Part shown: positions 11,608 to 24,635 of the stretch, one piece after another | Numbering within the stretch: the stretch's first letter is position 1 | How the letters are laid out: the number at the start of each line of letters is the position of its first letter | From: Zelopaecilomyces penicillatus | Lineage: Eukaryota > Ascomycota > Sordariomycetes > Hypocreales > Pseudodiploosporaceae | Assembly (NCBI GenBank): GCA_005765155.1 | Contig: VCCP01000002.1 | Location: 5,766,001-5,830,000 of the forward strand | Reading direction: 5' to 3' | DNA length: 64,000 nucleotides | Notes under the pieces: model-generated | The model's database searches: none | Told to the model about the DNA's origin: nothing | What the model saw: only the letters and a program-made list of their open reading frames with translations | Made by a program: the position numbers and the translations under genes

Positions 11608-14600
11608 CTAGCCAAGCTGCAGTGGTTCTGGCCTCTCGCAAGTAAAAAGATTGATATGGTAGTCTCCTCGAGCTGCACAGCCCAGAATAGGTTGGTGAGG
11701 GTGGAATGCCGTCGCCGATATAGGAGAACTGCGGTTCTGCTGCAGAAAGCTCGAATATGGTTCTACTCGGGAGAGCTCGGCACCAGAAAGGTTGAAGACC
11801 TTTACTGCGTGTGCCGATGTGCCACTGCCAAAAGAATGAAATATTAGTTCTACATCCAAGCTTACCCTTACCTTTCAAGCATTGAGAGAGGCGGAGAGGA
11901 TGGTGAAGGAGAAGGAAATTGTCAAAACTTACACGGCGAATACGGGCAAGTGTTCATGTGTGCTTGCGGTTCGAAGGGTGTCACTTGTCGTTTGGAACGA
12001 ATGGAGCGCTCTGTCCATTCGGATATCCCATACCTTTACTTTACCATTACGACTGGCGCTCACCAGCTCTCGCTGGCCTCCTCGCTGCATATGAACACTC
12101 TTGATCCATTGTCGGTCCGACTCGTCTTTCCATTTGCGAACCATGGAAACCTGCGGCTTGAGTCTAGTATCAAACACTCTCACGGCCCCGTCTCCGAAGC
12201 CCGCTACAAACATGTTCCCCGTCATCTGATCCGATGTGAGAGATGTGACACATGAGCCCGATCGAGCAGGAATGTCCATGATGCACGTCTCATAAGCGGC
12301 GTACCACACCCGAATAACGCGAACATCGCCTGCAACCAAAACTCTGCCTGTAGCCTGTTGCCAGTCAAACACCATTCCGGAGTTGACGTTGCTGGGCACC
12401 ATGTGCGTTAGAGCACGCCATGAGGTGGCTAGCTCCGTCTCCCCGTCCGAGTCATAGTTGCGGTACACTCGAATGACGCCGTCTGATGAACCCGTGAGCA
12501 GGAAAGCCTTGTCGTCCTCGTTGATAAACTTCATGTCACTGATTTTAGACCCTTCCGGGTTTCCATTGCAAAACTTGTTCAGCCGACCTTGCTTTTTCCA
12601 ATCCCAGACGTAGACCGTGTTGCCATCATCAGAGACTGCCAAATGGTCTTCAAACTGATGAAAGGTCATCTTAGCGGGCTGGGCGCCGTTGTTAATCATG
12701 CCCAACTGGTTATTCCATTTGTGAGTGCCCGCAACGTGTTTGAGGGGCTGTGTTTCTCTCAAAATGTTTTCATTTCGAGCTCTCCTCCATAACCGTTCAT
12801 TGTATTCAGTACTGCCGGGTTCGTCCGCTTCGCTATTCTTCATCTGCGGCTCCCGGAAATATTCTATTGACCAGTCAAGGAAATTGCTGGGCAAGGGAAG
12901 AACCGGGGGTTTTGTCAGATCTCGTTCCTCGTAAGCCCCAGACATAGGTTCTATAGCAACATTGTAGGAAGCTGGCGAGTTGAATTGGTCATTCTGTTCA
13001 GGAGGTGCCAGAGCCTGGTCTGGCGCTAGCTTTGAAGATGGTGACTTTGGAGGTCCTTGGCCAGATGGAGTTGTAGGTCTCGATCTGTCCTCACCGCCGA
13101 TAAAGGACTGGAAGAGGATGCTGGCTGTTCGGCGCAGCAGGCCTGGAGATGGAAGAGGCGGGGCGCTGGGCACACCATTACTCCGCTGGCTAGAGTTCGT
13201 AGCATTCCTGCGAACAGCCTTATTGGTCCTTCTCTGAATCTCAGTCATGATGCTCTGAGCCGGTGTACCAATCGTGGAATTAAGCAGCGCATTATGCATG
13301 TAATCCACGATGATCGTAGCTTCACGTTGCACTTCGGGGTGGGGGTCAACGCTCAAGATAAGAGCGTGCTTCCAACATGCCATGTAGACAGTGTTGTGAG
13401 AGAGGCCATGTGCTGTAGGCTTTATGGTACCATCTTTCTTCCGATTTTCCGGTCTGGCATAATGCAGCCCCATTTTGTGATCCTGTCCGTCATCTTGTGG
13501 TGGGTAAACCAGATACTCCTTTTCCTCAAGAAGTTGCTCATAGGCTGCCACCAAGAACTTGCTCTCAAAGCGAACTATGAACCTTGAGAGGAAAACAAGG
13601 AACTCTTTGCGAACCATGGGACTGCCGTCTGTACCCATGTCTAGGATTGTCCATGCAATCGACTCTTCGATCCGGGCAACTTCCTCTGTCAAGTCTGGAA
13701 TTCCTAAAAATGTCGTCATGGCATGAACCATAGCGGCCCGGACCTCGCAGCATGGATCTCGCGTTAGGTAGGCTAACTTGACATACGCATTTTCTCGGAT
13801 GCCTCGCCACTTGGCTTCAGGAAGGTCCTGCCATAACTGGCTAATACAAAGACATGCCCACTGCCGTAACAAAGGGTTGCCTTCGTTGTGAAGATGGGCC
13901 AAACAGTAGGTCATAATGTCGGTCTGGTTGCAGACCATTTGGCCATTCTTGTAGCCCTTGCATAACATCGCCAAAATAAAGGCGCACATGGCCTTGTGTT
14001 CATCACAATCAACAACCGGTAGTCCTTCTGACGGCTTGAGGATTTGAGCGAAGTAGCTATATCCACTATCCTTGATAAGATCCTGTTGGCAGGAGATGTC
14101 CACGGCAATTAGCCTAGCCCAAATAAACACCATGACCGGCTTCAGCTCTGCGGCTGCGGATTGGAGTAGTTTGAGAACATAAGGGAATATTCCTATGCTC
14201 AAGGCTAGCTGAACCGACCAGGGACCTAAATCCAGGAACCGTCCCAGAAGAATAAGCGCGCGCACTCTATGCTGTTGGCTGAGTAGAACTTGAAGGACGA
14301 CCGGGAGCTGGTCAGGGGGTTTCTGGGCCATTGCATCTCCTCGTGTTAAGTAAACCTCAAAAGCAGTCAACTGCTCGGTAAAAAATGTAGAATTCTGATA
14401 TTCATAGTCAATACCATCATTCTCCTTCCTCTCCAACATGGGCAATTGTGCCAACGCCATGTCAACTGCCAAATCCCAGGTTTCCCAAAGCGGATGCTGG
14501 TGAGTGTCTGGCAGAGCGGGATATGACTGAGGATGACATCCGTAGACGGTCATGACCCTCTGGGCAAGAAGGAAATTCCGGAACAAGGCCGCTACCATGA

Positions 14601-16424
14601 GGTCCTGGCGGAAAAACTTTCGAAAAAGGTCCCTAGGCAGTGTGGTCCATGCTATACTATCCGTAATGGCAGTGAATATCCAATTAAGCTCTCCGAGTGG
14701 TGTCCGTCTCTCCTGCAGCCGTCCAGGCAATTTTTTGGCACGTTCAGGGGTCAGTGCCGTCTTCAGAGGGTTCTGAAGCACAAAAAACCAGAGTGCCATT
14801 TCGATAGGAGTAGTGAGACAAGCTGTGAACAAGTCGGCCGGAAGCAAAGGGTTCGTAGGCAAGTTCTCCTTGACTGCACAGGCAGCCAGGTGTATGTACG
14901 GTCGGAAGTTCGTCTTTGTGTAATGCGGATCTCTGGCTGCCGCTTCTTCTTCCTCTTCCTCATGCTTCTCGACAAATCGATGATAGTTATTCAGGATGTT
15001 GCCGGCTTCTGAGCAATCCCAGACGAAGATGGTCGGAGCTTGAAGCCAGTGTTGTAAATCATACAGAGAGACGGGGATATACTGGGTATAAGTCTTATTA
15101 AACACCCATATCTCGCCCGATGCCGTAGGTTTTGGTACACCATGACCATTGTAATGTAATAATACTCTTTCGTCTTTTGCATTCCGGCGCAGTGAGATGC
15201 AAAATTTCTTGGTTTCCTCCACCGACGGGTCTAGGTACTGCTTATAACGGGCCCTGATCGCGAGGGTTTCGTACTGTGCCTGAAGAGCTTTACCAATATT
15301 CTCGAGCGCCTTTTGAATCGGTGGGACAGACGGGTCTGTCCATGCCTCAAGCTTGGCGCCGGGGTTTGTCTTTAGTTGGTCGGGAGGCTCAACGCCGATA
15401 TTTAAGCAAACTGCCAATGCGGCTGATACCGTCTTCAACCTGTCCCGTTGCCGCCAGTCCTGTAACTCGTATTGCAAAGCCTTGGGCTTGCCTGTGGTTT
15501 CGTGCCGCTTATCTGTGAAGTACATATACCAATTCTATAAATAATGAGAAAATCAGCAACACGGTTTCAACTTGGGTTTCATTACATGAGACATCTCTCA
15601 AATCCTATAACTTGTTTCCACTGCTTCCTATGGGAAATTGCAGTGTCCACGTGTAGATATTTGAATTGCATGCCGATGGCTCGTTCAGTGTCAAGTATAA
15701 TAAGCATCAAACTCGGTAGTCACATCTCCTGCAACCCACCAGCCAAAGGCGCTGGGATAACGGCAAATAGTTACACCGCGAGCAAAAGGAAGGCAGAAGC
15801 AGTGATCAGGGTAAGTAGAGAAAAGGCCTAACTCACATTGGCGAGCTGTGAAATAATATGTTCGGATTGATAATGATCCTCAAAGCCATGACGAGCTCCC
15901 CACTCTTGACGAATCTCGTCGTCCTCCGAATCCGTGTCTGATGTCTGACGGGGCGCATAGTCGCTCTTGGAACGCTGGAGTGAGGGTTTAACGGGTCTCC
16001 TTGGCCGCTCCTCGTCGATACCATGGTCGTCTCTAATCCCCGTCGCGACAAATCCATTCTTGCGGCCCGGGGCGCTGGATGGCCGCTTGTCGCTGGCACC
16101 ATTGGAGTTGGAGTCGCGGTCAGGACTGCTGCCTAGCTGAGCTCTAAATCTCGATACTTCGCCGCCGTTTGTGGTGGCAGCAGATGTGAGGGAGCCATTC
16201 GCGTCAGATCGCAGCGTCATGTCGGCTGCATTTCCAAGGGTCGCTGCTCGCAACTCGTCTAGCCGCGCGTGCGACGACGCTCTGAGAGGCGGCGTCTGCG
16301 GCAGCAGATGGCCAGAGCGTGTCGACGACGATTTAGAGGAGCTTTCAGTAGGCTGTTGATGCTGCATGGATTGATGGTGCAAGGGTGGAGGTTGCTGTGT
16401 CGGTGCCGTCGAGATGGCGGTCAT
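11608..16424 (-). CDS. KOG1: Kog1/raptor, scaffold subunit of TOR complex 1
   Basis: This is the substrate-presenting scaffold of TORC1, which controls growth in response to nutrients. Exons are 16424-15837, 15534-11933 and 11824-11608, giving 1468 aa. Residues 1-196 are a disordered Ser/Gln/Pro-rich extension. The conserved raptor N-terminal caspase-like domain begins at NWYMYFTDKRHETTGKPKA (197) and keeps the caspase-like His and Cys in HYNGHG (323-328) and WDCSEAG (368-374). A HEAT-like helical region follows, then C-terminal WD40 repeats ending in DTLRTASTHEHLPVFAVGTS and a final block with FHPHQPILGCAARGD. The last exon is needed to complete the final repeat. The 302-bp first intron is long for this window. 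The ATG at 16424 is the first one after an in-frame stop at 16505-16503. Confidence 0.95.
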
Positions 16425-19400
16425 GTTGTTCTTGGAGTCGGTCCAGCGTTGGTCTCGAAGTCGGTCTCGAAATCGGTCTCGAGGTCGGTCTTGGGTGGAG
16501 CACTAGGCCGTCATGTCGAAACGCCCATAATGCACTGCACAATGCTAATGTAGGTATGGATGTAAATTTAGTGCTCCGTACAGGGGTCGTAAACAACTGC
16601 CATCCGCCAGAAAGAGGGCACCGGCGAGTGAGTTGACGGATTGGCACGGTGTTGTCTCTGGATTGAGGAGCGCTGGGGTGCAACACTGGAGGCAATGTTG
16701 AATGAAATGCCGGTCACAATTAGAGTTTGGATCACGAGTGGCGGCTGACCACGCTGGATGAGTCTTCTGGCAGCAGCAACGTGAGTGAGTGTAATAGTTG
16801 GGAACTCGAGGCGTGACGGAGAGCAGAGCCACTGGGGCAGCAGGCAAAGCAGGCAGTGTGCAGCGCAGAGCCGCCTGTAAGCTTTCCCATGTCATCTCCA
16901 GCTAGACACCGAAACAAACCATTGAAGCGAGCCACAAGGTGTCGGGTGCTCCGTACTAGCCTACGGGGGCCGCTAACCACACCTGGCAACACCGGATTTT
17001 AGGACCAATGGCCCAATTACCAGGCTTGCCACCATCAACAGCTCTCGCATGTGATGGATGTTTGCCTCTGAGAACACCAACCGTGTTGTACAACCTGAAG
17101 GTAATCGAATCTTTGACCACTTCTTCGACTTGGATATCGTCATTGATTGGCCGCCTAGAAACTCGTCACATCCGCGGTTTTCCAGTCCGATTATTTGATA
17201 GGTATATAGCAACAGCGTACATTATGATTTCAGCTCATCAGACAAACAAAACGACTGGCTAAAATTGCACTGTATTATGTACGGCAACGTGCAATACCTA
17301 ACCTACCCATGCCAGCTTACCAGAAATGCAGCACAAGCCAACATGTAAATATCTGCTCCGCGTTTCCCAAACGAGTCCAAAAAGATCAAAGCAAAGAAAT
17401 GGAAACGCTGTCAGCCAACAAACTGGGCAAGGGCTAATCTGATACTGACAAGCACGTCTTGCGCCCTCTGGATTGACATTCTGGTCTGTAAATGCTGCTG
17501 CAATTTATCCTACCACAGGGTAGGTGCTGTATGTAACCATATGTCACTGTGCCTTCATTTGACGCCTCGCCCAGCGAGGAGGTGGTAAAGCTGCAGATGT
17601 GCTCGCTATGTTGTGTCACGTCCAACGCTATTTGCTCTTCACCGAAACACAAACACCCATAAGCGCATGTAGCTCGATGTTTCTTCCCAACAAGCCGAGA
17701 TCTTTAGCTCCCGAGCCACTGCAGACTCCAAATTGCCCAACTCAATGTGCTTGGACTCGACGTGCTTTCCCACCACGGTGATCATCCACCGCGTGTTCCA
17801 TCTATATTGGTGCCAAGATCTACATCCCGAGTGCTCGTCGACACAAGCACACGGGTGGCTTCGAAGGGAGCACTTGGGAATACCCGCAGACACCGAGCGA
17901 CGCCGCAACGCCATGTCCTGCTAGCTAGCTGTCTGTGGTGATAAAGATCAGATTCGTTATTACCTTGTACGCATGGTAGGACACGATTGTTAGCCCGGTT
18001 CCATATCGGACAACGTCGGATTGAGCTTGGTGGTACCTGGCAGTGTGCTCGTCACAACTTCTTCAACCAGGTATTCTGAGGATTACTTATCTGATACCTC
18101 TAGAGTAGCATTTAAAATTCCTTTTCGTCCAAGCAAGCTGATCAACTGTAGTATAATACACCACCTAATTAATTACCTGTGTTACCACCCACATTCTCTG
18201 TACCGTGCCTGGGTAGCGGTACAAGCAGCAAACGAGGACCACGGTCTGTGCGTCAACGGATGGGACAACATTCACCACATACCTCAGGTTGCGGCGGTGC
18301 CCATGATTCATGAGCCAACAGCCTCCAGCTACCTTCCTACATGAAGTACCAAGCTGCTTAATTGAGGTGGTTGGCTGAGGCGAAAGGTGCACAGTGACGG
18401 TTGCAGCCATGATACCTCAATCTTCAGAAGTCATGGCTCCCGCTTGCTCGCTCACATGGAAACAAAAAGAGAGAGGCGCAGGAGAACATTTCGCACTGTC
18501 GGCGCGCGGGTTTGCTCATCGTCCCATCCTAGCCTGCTTACCTTGCCCTCCATCTGACATGGAGGCGAAAGGAAAAGGAATGCCAAAGCTGCAGTGCGGA
18601 GTAAAGATACCATCGACAGGTAATATCGTACAGAACCTGTAGGTATCTGTCGCTGGGTGGGAGCGCAATCCCCCTCTTCAATGTGCATGTATGCGCATAA
18701 TAGCGTCGTCAACAATCAAAACCTGGGAAGAAGGCACACCGAAGTGCAAATAGAAGCCTTCATTTAGAGACAAGCGCTGCCGACGGTTTATCGAAATTAT
18801 GACGGACGTCGTCGTCGAGCTGTTCCTTGCATCCGAGGAACAAGGACCAAAGACGGCTGGCATGGGGGCTGGTTTGGCTGGCTAGCGGGTAAGAATTGGC
18901 TTAGTTGGGAGGCACCTTACAGGCACAGTACACAAATAGTAGGTAGCTTACAACCTGGACAGGGAAAGGCTCAGGTTCCAGCCAGCATCCCGATTTTTCT
19001 GCAAATGCCCCTCCAGCCCCTTGATTTCTGATAGTCTCCACATTGGTGTTGCCGCCCACAGCGCAGCTGGTACCTCAGAAAGACCTAGACAGTGCGGCAA
19101 AATCCGTGCAGAAACATGCATTCTGCATGCTCTGCCTCTTGTATTTCGCAAGTCTCTTCTGTTAGGCCCCCCCACAAAGCCATGCTGCAACACGGCTCTG
19201 GGTTGGTGCGCAACGCTGAGCCTGCAACCCCTAAAACCATCTGGGCTGGTGGAAACGCAGGCTCTTATTGGCCGGCTGGTCACCCCCGGCACTTACAGGG
19301 CGCTGCAACAGGGCACTGCGACAGGAGGCCCCGAAACGAGGCCCAGCAGCTAGTAGAAAGAGTCGCTGCACAATTGTCTTTGTCCTCCCCATCCATCTCA

Positions 19401-20001
19401 TCTGTCCGTCCATCGCCATTCCAGCCCTCACTGTGCCCTTTCTTTTCCCTTCTCACGCCCGTTCTGGTAGCAGCGCGCCGGCAACAGTTTCAAACAACGC
19501 TGAGCTATCGCTGAGTCGAAAGGACGCCGTTGAGCATCGCGATTCCCCCTTGAGGCAGCTTCGTCACTGCGCCAGATTCAGCGCCAGACGAGGACAACGA
19601 GCCCCCCGTCATATCGCAATCCACTCGCCCTCTCCTGCCTGCCACACACGCTTTGGTACCTGCTCTGGCACTCCCACCCCCCCGAAAAGGACCACCTGGA
19701 TATTCCGGCGACGACTTCCCTGGCGCCTCCACAGATGCTCGCCCAGCCATCTCCGACCGCGACTATCTCTAACCCCCGACTCCATCTCTGACCTGGCTTT
19801 CTGGAATTGCCAAGCCGTTTGTGACTTTGCGCGCGCAAGCGTCGCTTGCTCTAATCTCATCCCCATCATACACTGTCGCCTCTCGATCTGGGCAATCTGG
19901 CACCAAACCTGCGACATCTCTCAACGACGACCGCATCGCTAGGTCGGGTCATCGAGCACTACGCCGACAACCATCCGCTGGCGAGCGGTTCGTGATCGAT
20001 C
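16425..20001. other. Divergent intergenic region between KOG1 and the kelch gene
   Basis: This 3.6-kb stretch carries the promoters of KOG1 (minus) and the kelch protein gene (plus). Close to KOG1 is a 12-bp tandem repeat (16451-16490) and a 3-codon upstream frame (16514-16503, minus). Close to the kelch gene is a CT-rich tract (about 19370-19470) typical of fungal transcription starts. The 224-codon frame at 19268-19942 lies in that leader and looks non-coding, being Arg/Ser/Pro rich with no domain. Two CTCCGTAC motifs occur at 16573 and 16948. Confidence 0.5.
16451..16490 (-). repeat. 12-bp tandem repeat in the KOG1 leader
   Basis: Three full units and one partial unit of GGTCTCGAARTC type (plus-strand sense) lie 27-66 bp upstream of the KOG1 ATG. 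A short upstream frame, ATG ACG GCC TAG, lies just beyond at 16514-16503 on the minus strand, so both should be in the 5' leader of the mRNA. Confidence 0.6.
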
Positions 20002-23000
20002 ATGGCTTTCCTTTTCAAGTCGAAAAAGAGCCAGGACCGCGCATTGGCGAGTCGCGATGGCAATGCAGGCTCTCAGGGCTCTATCCAGAGCGCCAGCTCT
20101 CGCATGGTGGCTCGAGAGGAAAAGAATTCGCCTCCACAGCGTGCTACACCAACAGGAAGCATGAACTCGGGCGACCACGAGATTGGCCCCAGCAGCCCCG
20201 ATCAGACACACAGCCGTCGAGGCGGAAGCGTCGACAACCCCTCCCAGCCAAGTGACTTACCAGTAAGTAACGTAACGCCCAACGTTCTTTTGCTCGGAGC
20301 AGCTCCATCTTTTTGAGGTGAACAGCACATCTGACAGGAAGAATTGCAGCTTCGCAACGGCCCCCAAGTGACGAATCCCAATGCCTCCTTGTATCCGTGG
20401 TCGCAACGACGCCTAACATACACATCATCACATCCGAGCCCATTCCCTCGATATGGCGCTGCCGTCAATTCTAGTTCTTCTAAAGAAGGCGATGTGTACA
20501 TGATGGGTGGCTTAATAAACAGTTCGACAGTCAAGGGGGATCTTTGGATGATCGAAGCTGGGGGCAACATGGCTTGCTACCCACTGGCCACAACAGCAGA
20601 AGGTCCGGGACCACGAGTTGGTCATGCCAGCTTGCTGGTTGGGAATGCCTTCATTGTTTATGGCGGAGACACAAAAATTGATGACAGTGATGTTTTGGAC
20701 GAGACTTTATATCTGCTCAATACTTGTGAGTCCTCTGGGCAACCCAATTGTCTACCATGTATATGGATACTGACTTTTCCGCCCTTAAGCAACTCGGCAT
20801 TGGTCGCGTGCTCTACCGGCTGGCCCCCGTCCCTCTGGAAGGTACGGCCATTCGCTCAATATCTTGGGATCCAAGATTTATATATTTGGTGGTCAAGTCG
20901 AGGGCTTTTTCATGAATGACCTGGCCGCCTTTGATCTCAACCAACTTCAGATGCCCAACAATCGATGGGAGATGCTTATCAAGGCGGAGGCATCACCCAA
21001 AATCCCAGCCGCCCGAACTAATCATACCGTCATTACTTATAATGACAAGATGTACTTGTAAGTGTTTTCACTGTCTGGACTAGAGTTGAGCTTTTCTAAC
21101 ACAGGCTGGCAGATTTGGTGGCACCAATGGCTTCCAGTGGTTTAATGATGTCTGGTGCTATGACCCCTCCATCAACAAGTGGTCGCAACTGGACTGCATT
21201 GGATACATACCAGCCCCCCGAGAGGGCCACGCCGCTGGCATTGTAGACGATGTAATGTACGTCTTTGGCGGTCGGACCGAAGAGGGAACGGACTTGGGCG
21301 ACCTCGCTGCATTCAGGATCTCTTCTAAGAGATGGTATACTTTTCAAAATATGGGACCATCTCCCTCACCTCGATCGGGCCACAGCATGACGACAGTTGG
21401 CAAATCAATCGTGGTCCTTGGTGGGGAACCTAGCTCCGCCTCAACCACTATCAACGATTTAGGTATCCTCTACGTGCTTGATACGACTAAGATTCGGTAT
21501 CCCAACGATGCTCAGCAGGCGGCTGCTCAGAGAGGTCCACAAACAGCTAGAAGGCCGAGTACAACTGAAGGTAGCAATGCTAGCCGGCAGCTTCCTTCTC
21601 GCGAGGGTTCCAATGGACCATCGGACTCGCGGAAGCTAATCGGAGTTCCATCAAGCGTTGGCAACCTTACAAACGGACACAGACGATCTCCCAATGGCTC
21701 GGATGTCACCAATATGGCGAGCAATGTGGTGCCGGGGTCACCTCCTGGTGCACCTCTAGGGGCTGCAGCTTCTAAACTCCCAAGGGCTGCTCCACCAGCA
21801 TCTAGCCCTATCGGACCCCCTCCGCAGGGTCCGACACCATCAAAGCCTGTGGTAGATACAGCTAGCATGGGACGTATCCGTGGCGCATCAACAGATCGTG
21901 TCGTGGACTCTGCATCACCCCAACATGTGGCCGTCCAGTCGCCTGTTGCTCGCGAGGTGATCCATGAGATAGAGACAGCACCTGCTGCTGTCCCATCAAC
22001 TATTCCTACTGTTAACGGCCGAAAAACACCTACACAATTGGCAAGATCTGCCTCTAAGCAGGACCAGATGGGCGGGGATGTAGCTAAAAGCAAGATACGA
22101 ACGGGAAATACCCAAGGTTCTGTTGACAGCGCAACAGAGCCTGCACTCAAAACCGTCATGGTTCGACCGTCTTCTCCGCCACCTCCTACCCGCCAACCTA
22201 GCAATCCGCTTTCTAGGCGATCATCTGGTCGCAATTCCCAAACTGTCGCACTTCTTAAAGAGTTGGATTCTGCACGAAACCGAAATGCGTGGTACGCATC
22301 GGAATTGGAATTGGCTCGGAAATCAGGTTATGTCCCAAACACCAACCTTGTTCCTGCCCTTGATAGTAAATCTGTCGAGACCTTTGATGACGAAGACCGT
22401 CCTTTGATCGAAGCTTTGTTGGCCATGCGCACCGAATTAGCGAACGTACAAAGCGCTGTTGACAAGCAAGCAGTAGTTGCGTCTAGGCAGATAGCAGAAG
22501 CCGATAAACAGCGTGACGCCGCTATACAGGAAGCAGTTTATGCCAAGGCTAAATTAGCTGCACATATGGGGGGAAGCGCTTCAAGCACCCCGCAGCTTGG
22601 AAGTGAGCGAGACGAGCCCGAGTCAAGGTCAAATGAGATGGGCAAAAAGCTTGCCAGTGCATTGCATGTTCAGAAAAATCTTCATACCCAACTGGAATTG
22701 ATGAGGTCCGAACTGGAGGCTGAAAAGAGGGCGCGGGCGCTAGCAGATGATACGACCAAAGCAGCCCAGAAACGTATGGCCGATCTTGAAGTATATAGAC
22801 AGAACACATCAACAGACGTCGAACGCTTAAAAGCCGAGCTTCACCTCGTGCAACGCGAGGCTCGCGAACAGTCTGTTGCTAGTGCAGCCGCAGTTGCATC
22901 CTTGGAACTAATCATTGTCGAACGAGACGACTTAAGCTCCAAGTATCAAGAAGCTTTGGGCGATTCGAAAGACCGCAATGAAAGTTTTGATTCACTCCGA

Positions 23001-24635
23001 ACTGCAATCGCGGCGTCCGAGGATGCCAGGACGCACATCGAAATCAAGCTTGAGGAGGAGAGAGCACAGCGGGAGAAAGCGGAGTCCACCTTGAGTAAAC
23101 TCAAAGTTGAACACGAAGCCCGCACTGCCGAGTTGGTTGCCGTCACTCAAAGATTACGAGATGCAGAAGAACTTGCCGAGAAGCATGCCAATGAGGCACG
23201 AACACATCGACAAGCTGTCATCTCTGGCCTTGACAAGATGGCTGCCAAAGAAGTGCCTAAAGCTAACAAGGCAGATGCTGATCGCATCCTTGTGCTTCAA
23301 AGTCAAGTCACAGCTGCTAATGCGCTTGTAAAGAAATACCAGCAGGAGGCAGATACCGCAGCTGACAAATTGAGAAGCGCAGAAGAGCGTATCGCTGGAT
23401 TGGAGCAATATCAGGAGCAGTCGAGTCGGGAAGGTGTTACTATTAGAAGACAGCTCCAATCCGCCCTCAGAGATGCCCAAGGCCATCAGGCTGCAAAGGC
23501 GGATCTGCTGAATCGGTTGGCGGCTCAGCAACTCGAAACCAACGCGATGAATGTGCAGCACAACGCCCTCAAAGATATTCTCGGTGAACGTAACATAAGC
23601 CCAACTAGCGCGGTCAGAGCCCGTGGCCTCAATAGTTCCCGTACAAATTCGCCTGAGCAGTTCCGCGTGCGAGAGTTGGAGGCACAGCTCGCAAGCGCCA
23701 CTACCGCGCACGAGGAGACCAAGATGATCTTTGCAAGCCAAACGCAAGATTCCGAAACGGCGTATCGTGAGAAACTCTCACAACTCGAGAGCGATTATCA
23801 GTCGGCTGTGCATTACGTCAAGGGAACCGAGAAGATGCTTAAACAGATGAAGGAACAGTTATCGCGTTACAAGACTGATAATGGACGTCTGAAGAATGAA
23901 CTCATTGATCTTGAGGATCAGCTTCAAGCGGAGAGTCAAAAGTCTGGCTCCTCGCCTTCATGGGAGGCTGAACGTGGTGCCCTTCAAGACAGAATCTCGA
24001 GCTTGGAAGGTGAACTTCGGGCCTCAGCATCTCAACTTGAAAGACACCTTGAGAGCCTGAAGCTTGACTTGGCTGATGCCAAGCGACAGCGGAGTGAAGC
24101 ATTGAAGGGTAGCGAAGAAACCACGCGAAGCTTGGGCGCTTTACGAAAGGATTATGACCACCTACACTCTGAGAATTTGCTTCTTGAGCAACGTGCAACT
24201 GATGCCGAGCAAAAGGTCTCCCTTTTGCTGGACCAAGTTGAACATTCCGTTGACAACTATCGACGTCGTAGCCGTCAAGTCCCTAGCATGGGCTCTGAGG
24301 GCACAATAGGTGGTACCAACGGTCTTGGTCTAAGTCACAGTCGCCAAGAAAGCTCGGAGAACGAGAGTGAGTTTGATGCGAACGGCCTTGATGCTAGGAA
24401 CAGCGCAGCATTGGACAACCTCGCCAGCGAGCTGGAGACTTTGCGAAGCCATTGGGAGACTACAAACAAGAATTATCGACTGAGCACTAATTTTGATTTC
24501 GAACCAACAACCATGTCCAAGAAAGATGATGACGATACAGTCACAGCCGGTATGGGACTGAGCGAAAGTTTGGCGGATTGGAGAAAAAAGCTCGACACGG
24601 AAGAAAACCACACCATTGCAGATAAAACGAAATAA
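20002..24635 (+). CDS. tea1: Kelch-repeat and coiled-coil polarity protein (Tea1/KelA-like)
   Basis: Exons 20002-20262, 20338-20725, 20790-21057 and 21113-24635 encode 1479 aa. Residues 1-87 are a basic, Ser-rich head. Kelch repeats fill about 100-430, with repeated blocks such as PRYGAAV, YMMGGL, PRVGHASLLV, FIVYGGDT, GRYGHSLNILG, IYIFGGQVEGFFMNDL, MYVFGGRTEEG and PRSGHSMTTVG. A Ser/Pro-rich linker follows (about 430-680), then a long heptad-rich coiled coil to about 1350. In fission yeast Tea1 and Aspergillus KelA, such proteins ride on microtubule plus ends and mark the growing tip through the cortex and formins. The order and length match that family. The gene is divergent from KOG1 and convergent with SMC5. 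Confidence 0.9.

Noticed and set aside
19268..19942. 224-codon plus-strand frame before the kelch gene
   Set aside because: It lies in the promoter/leader, is rich in Arg, Ser and Pro, and shows no domain; likely a chance frame in CT-rich DNA.
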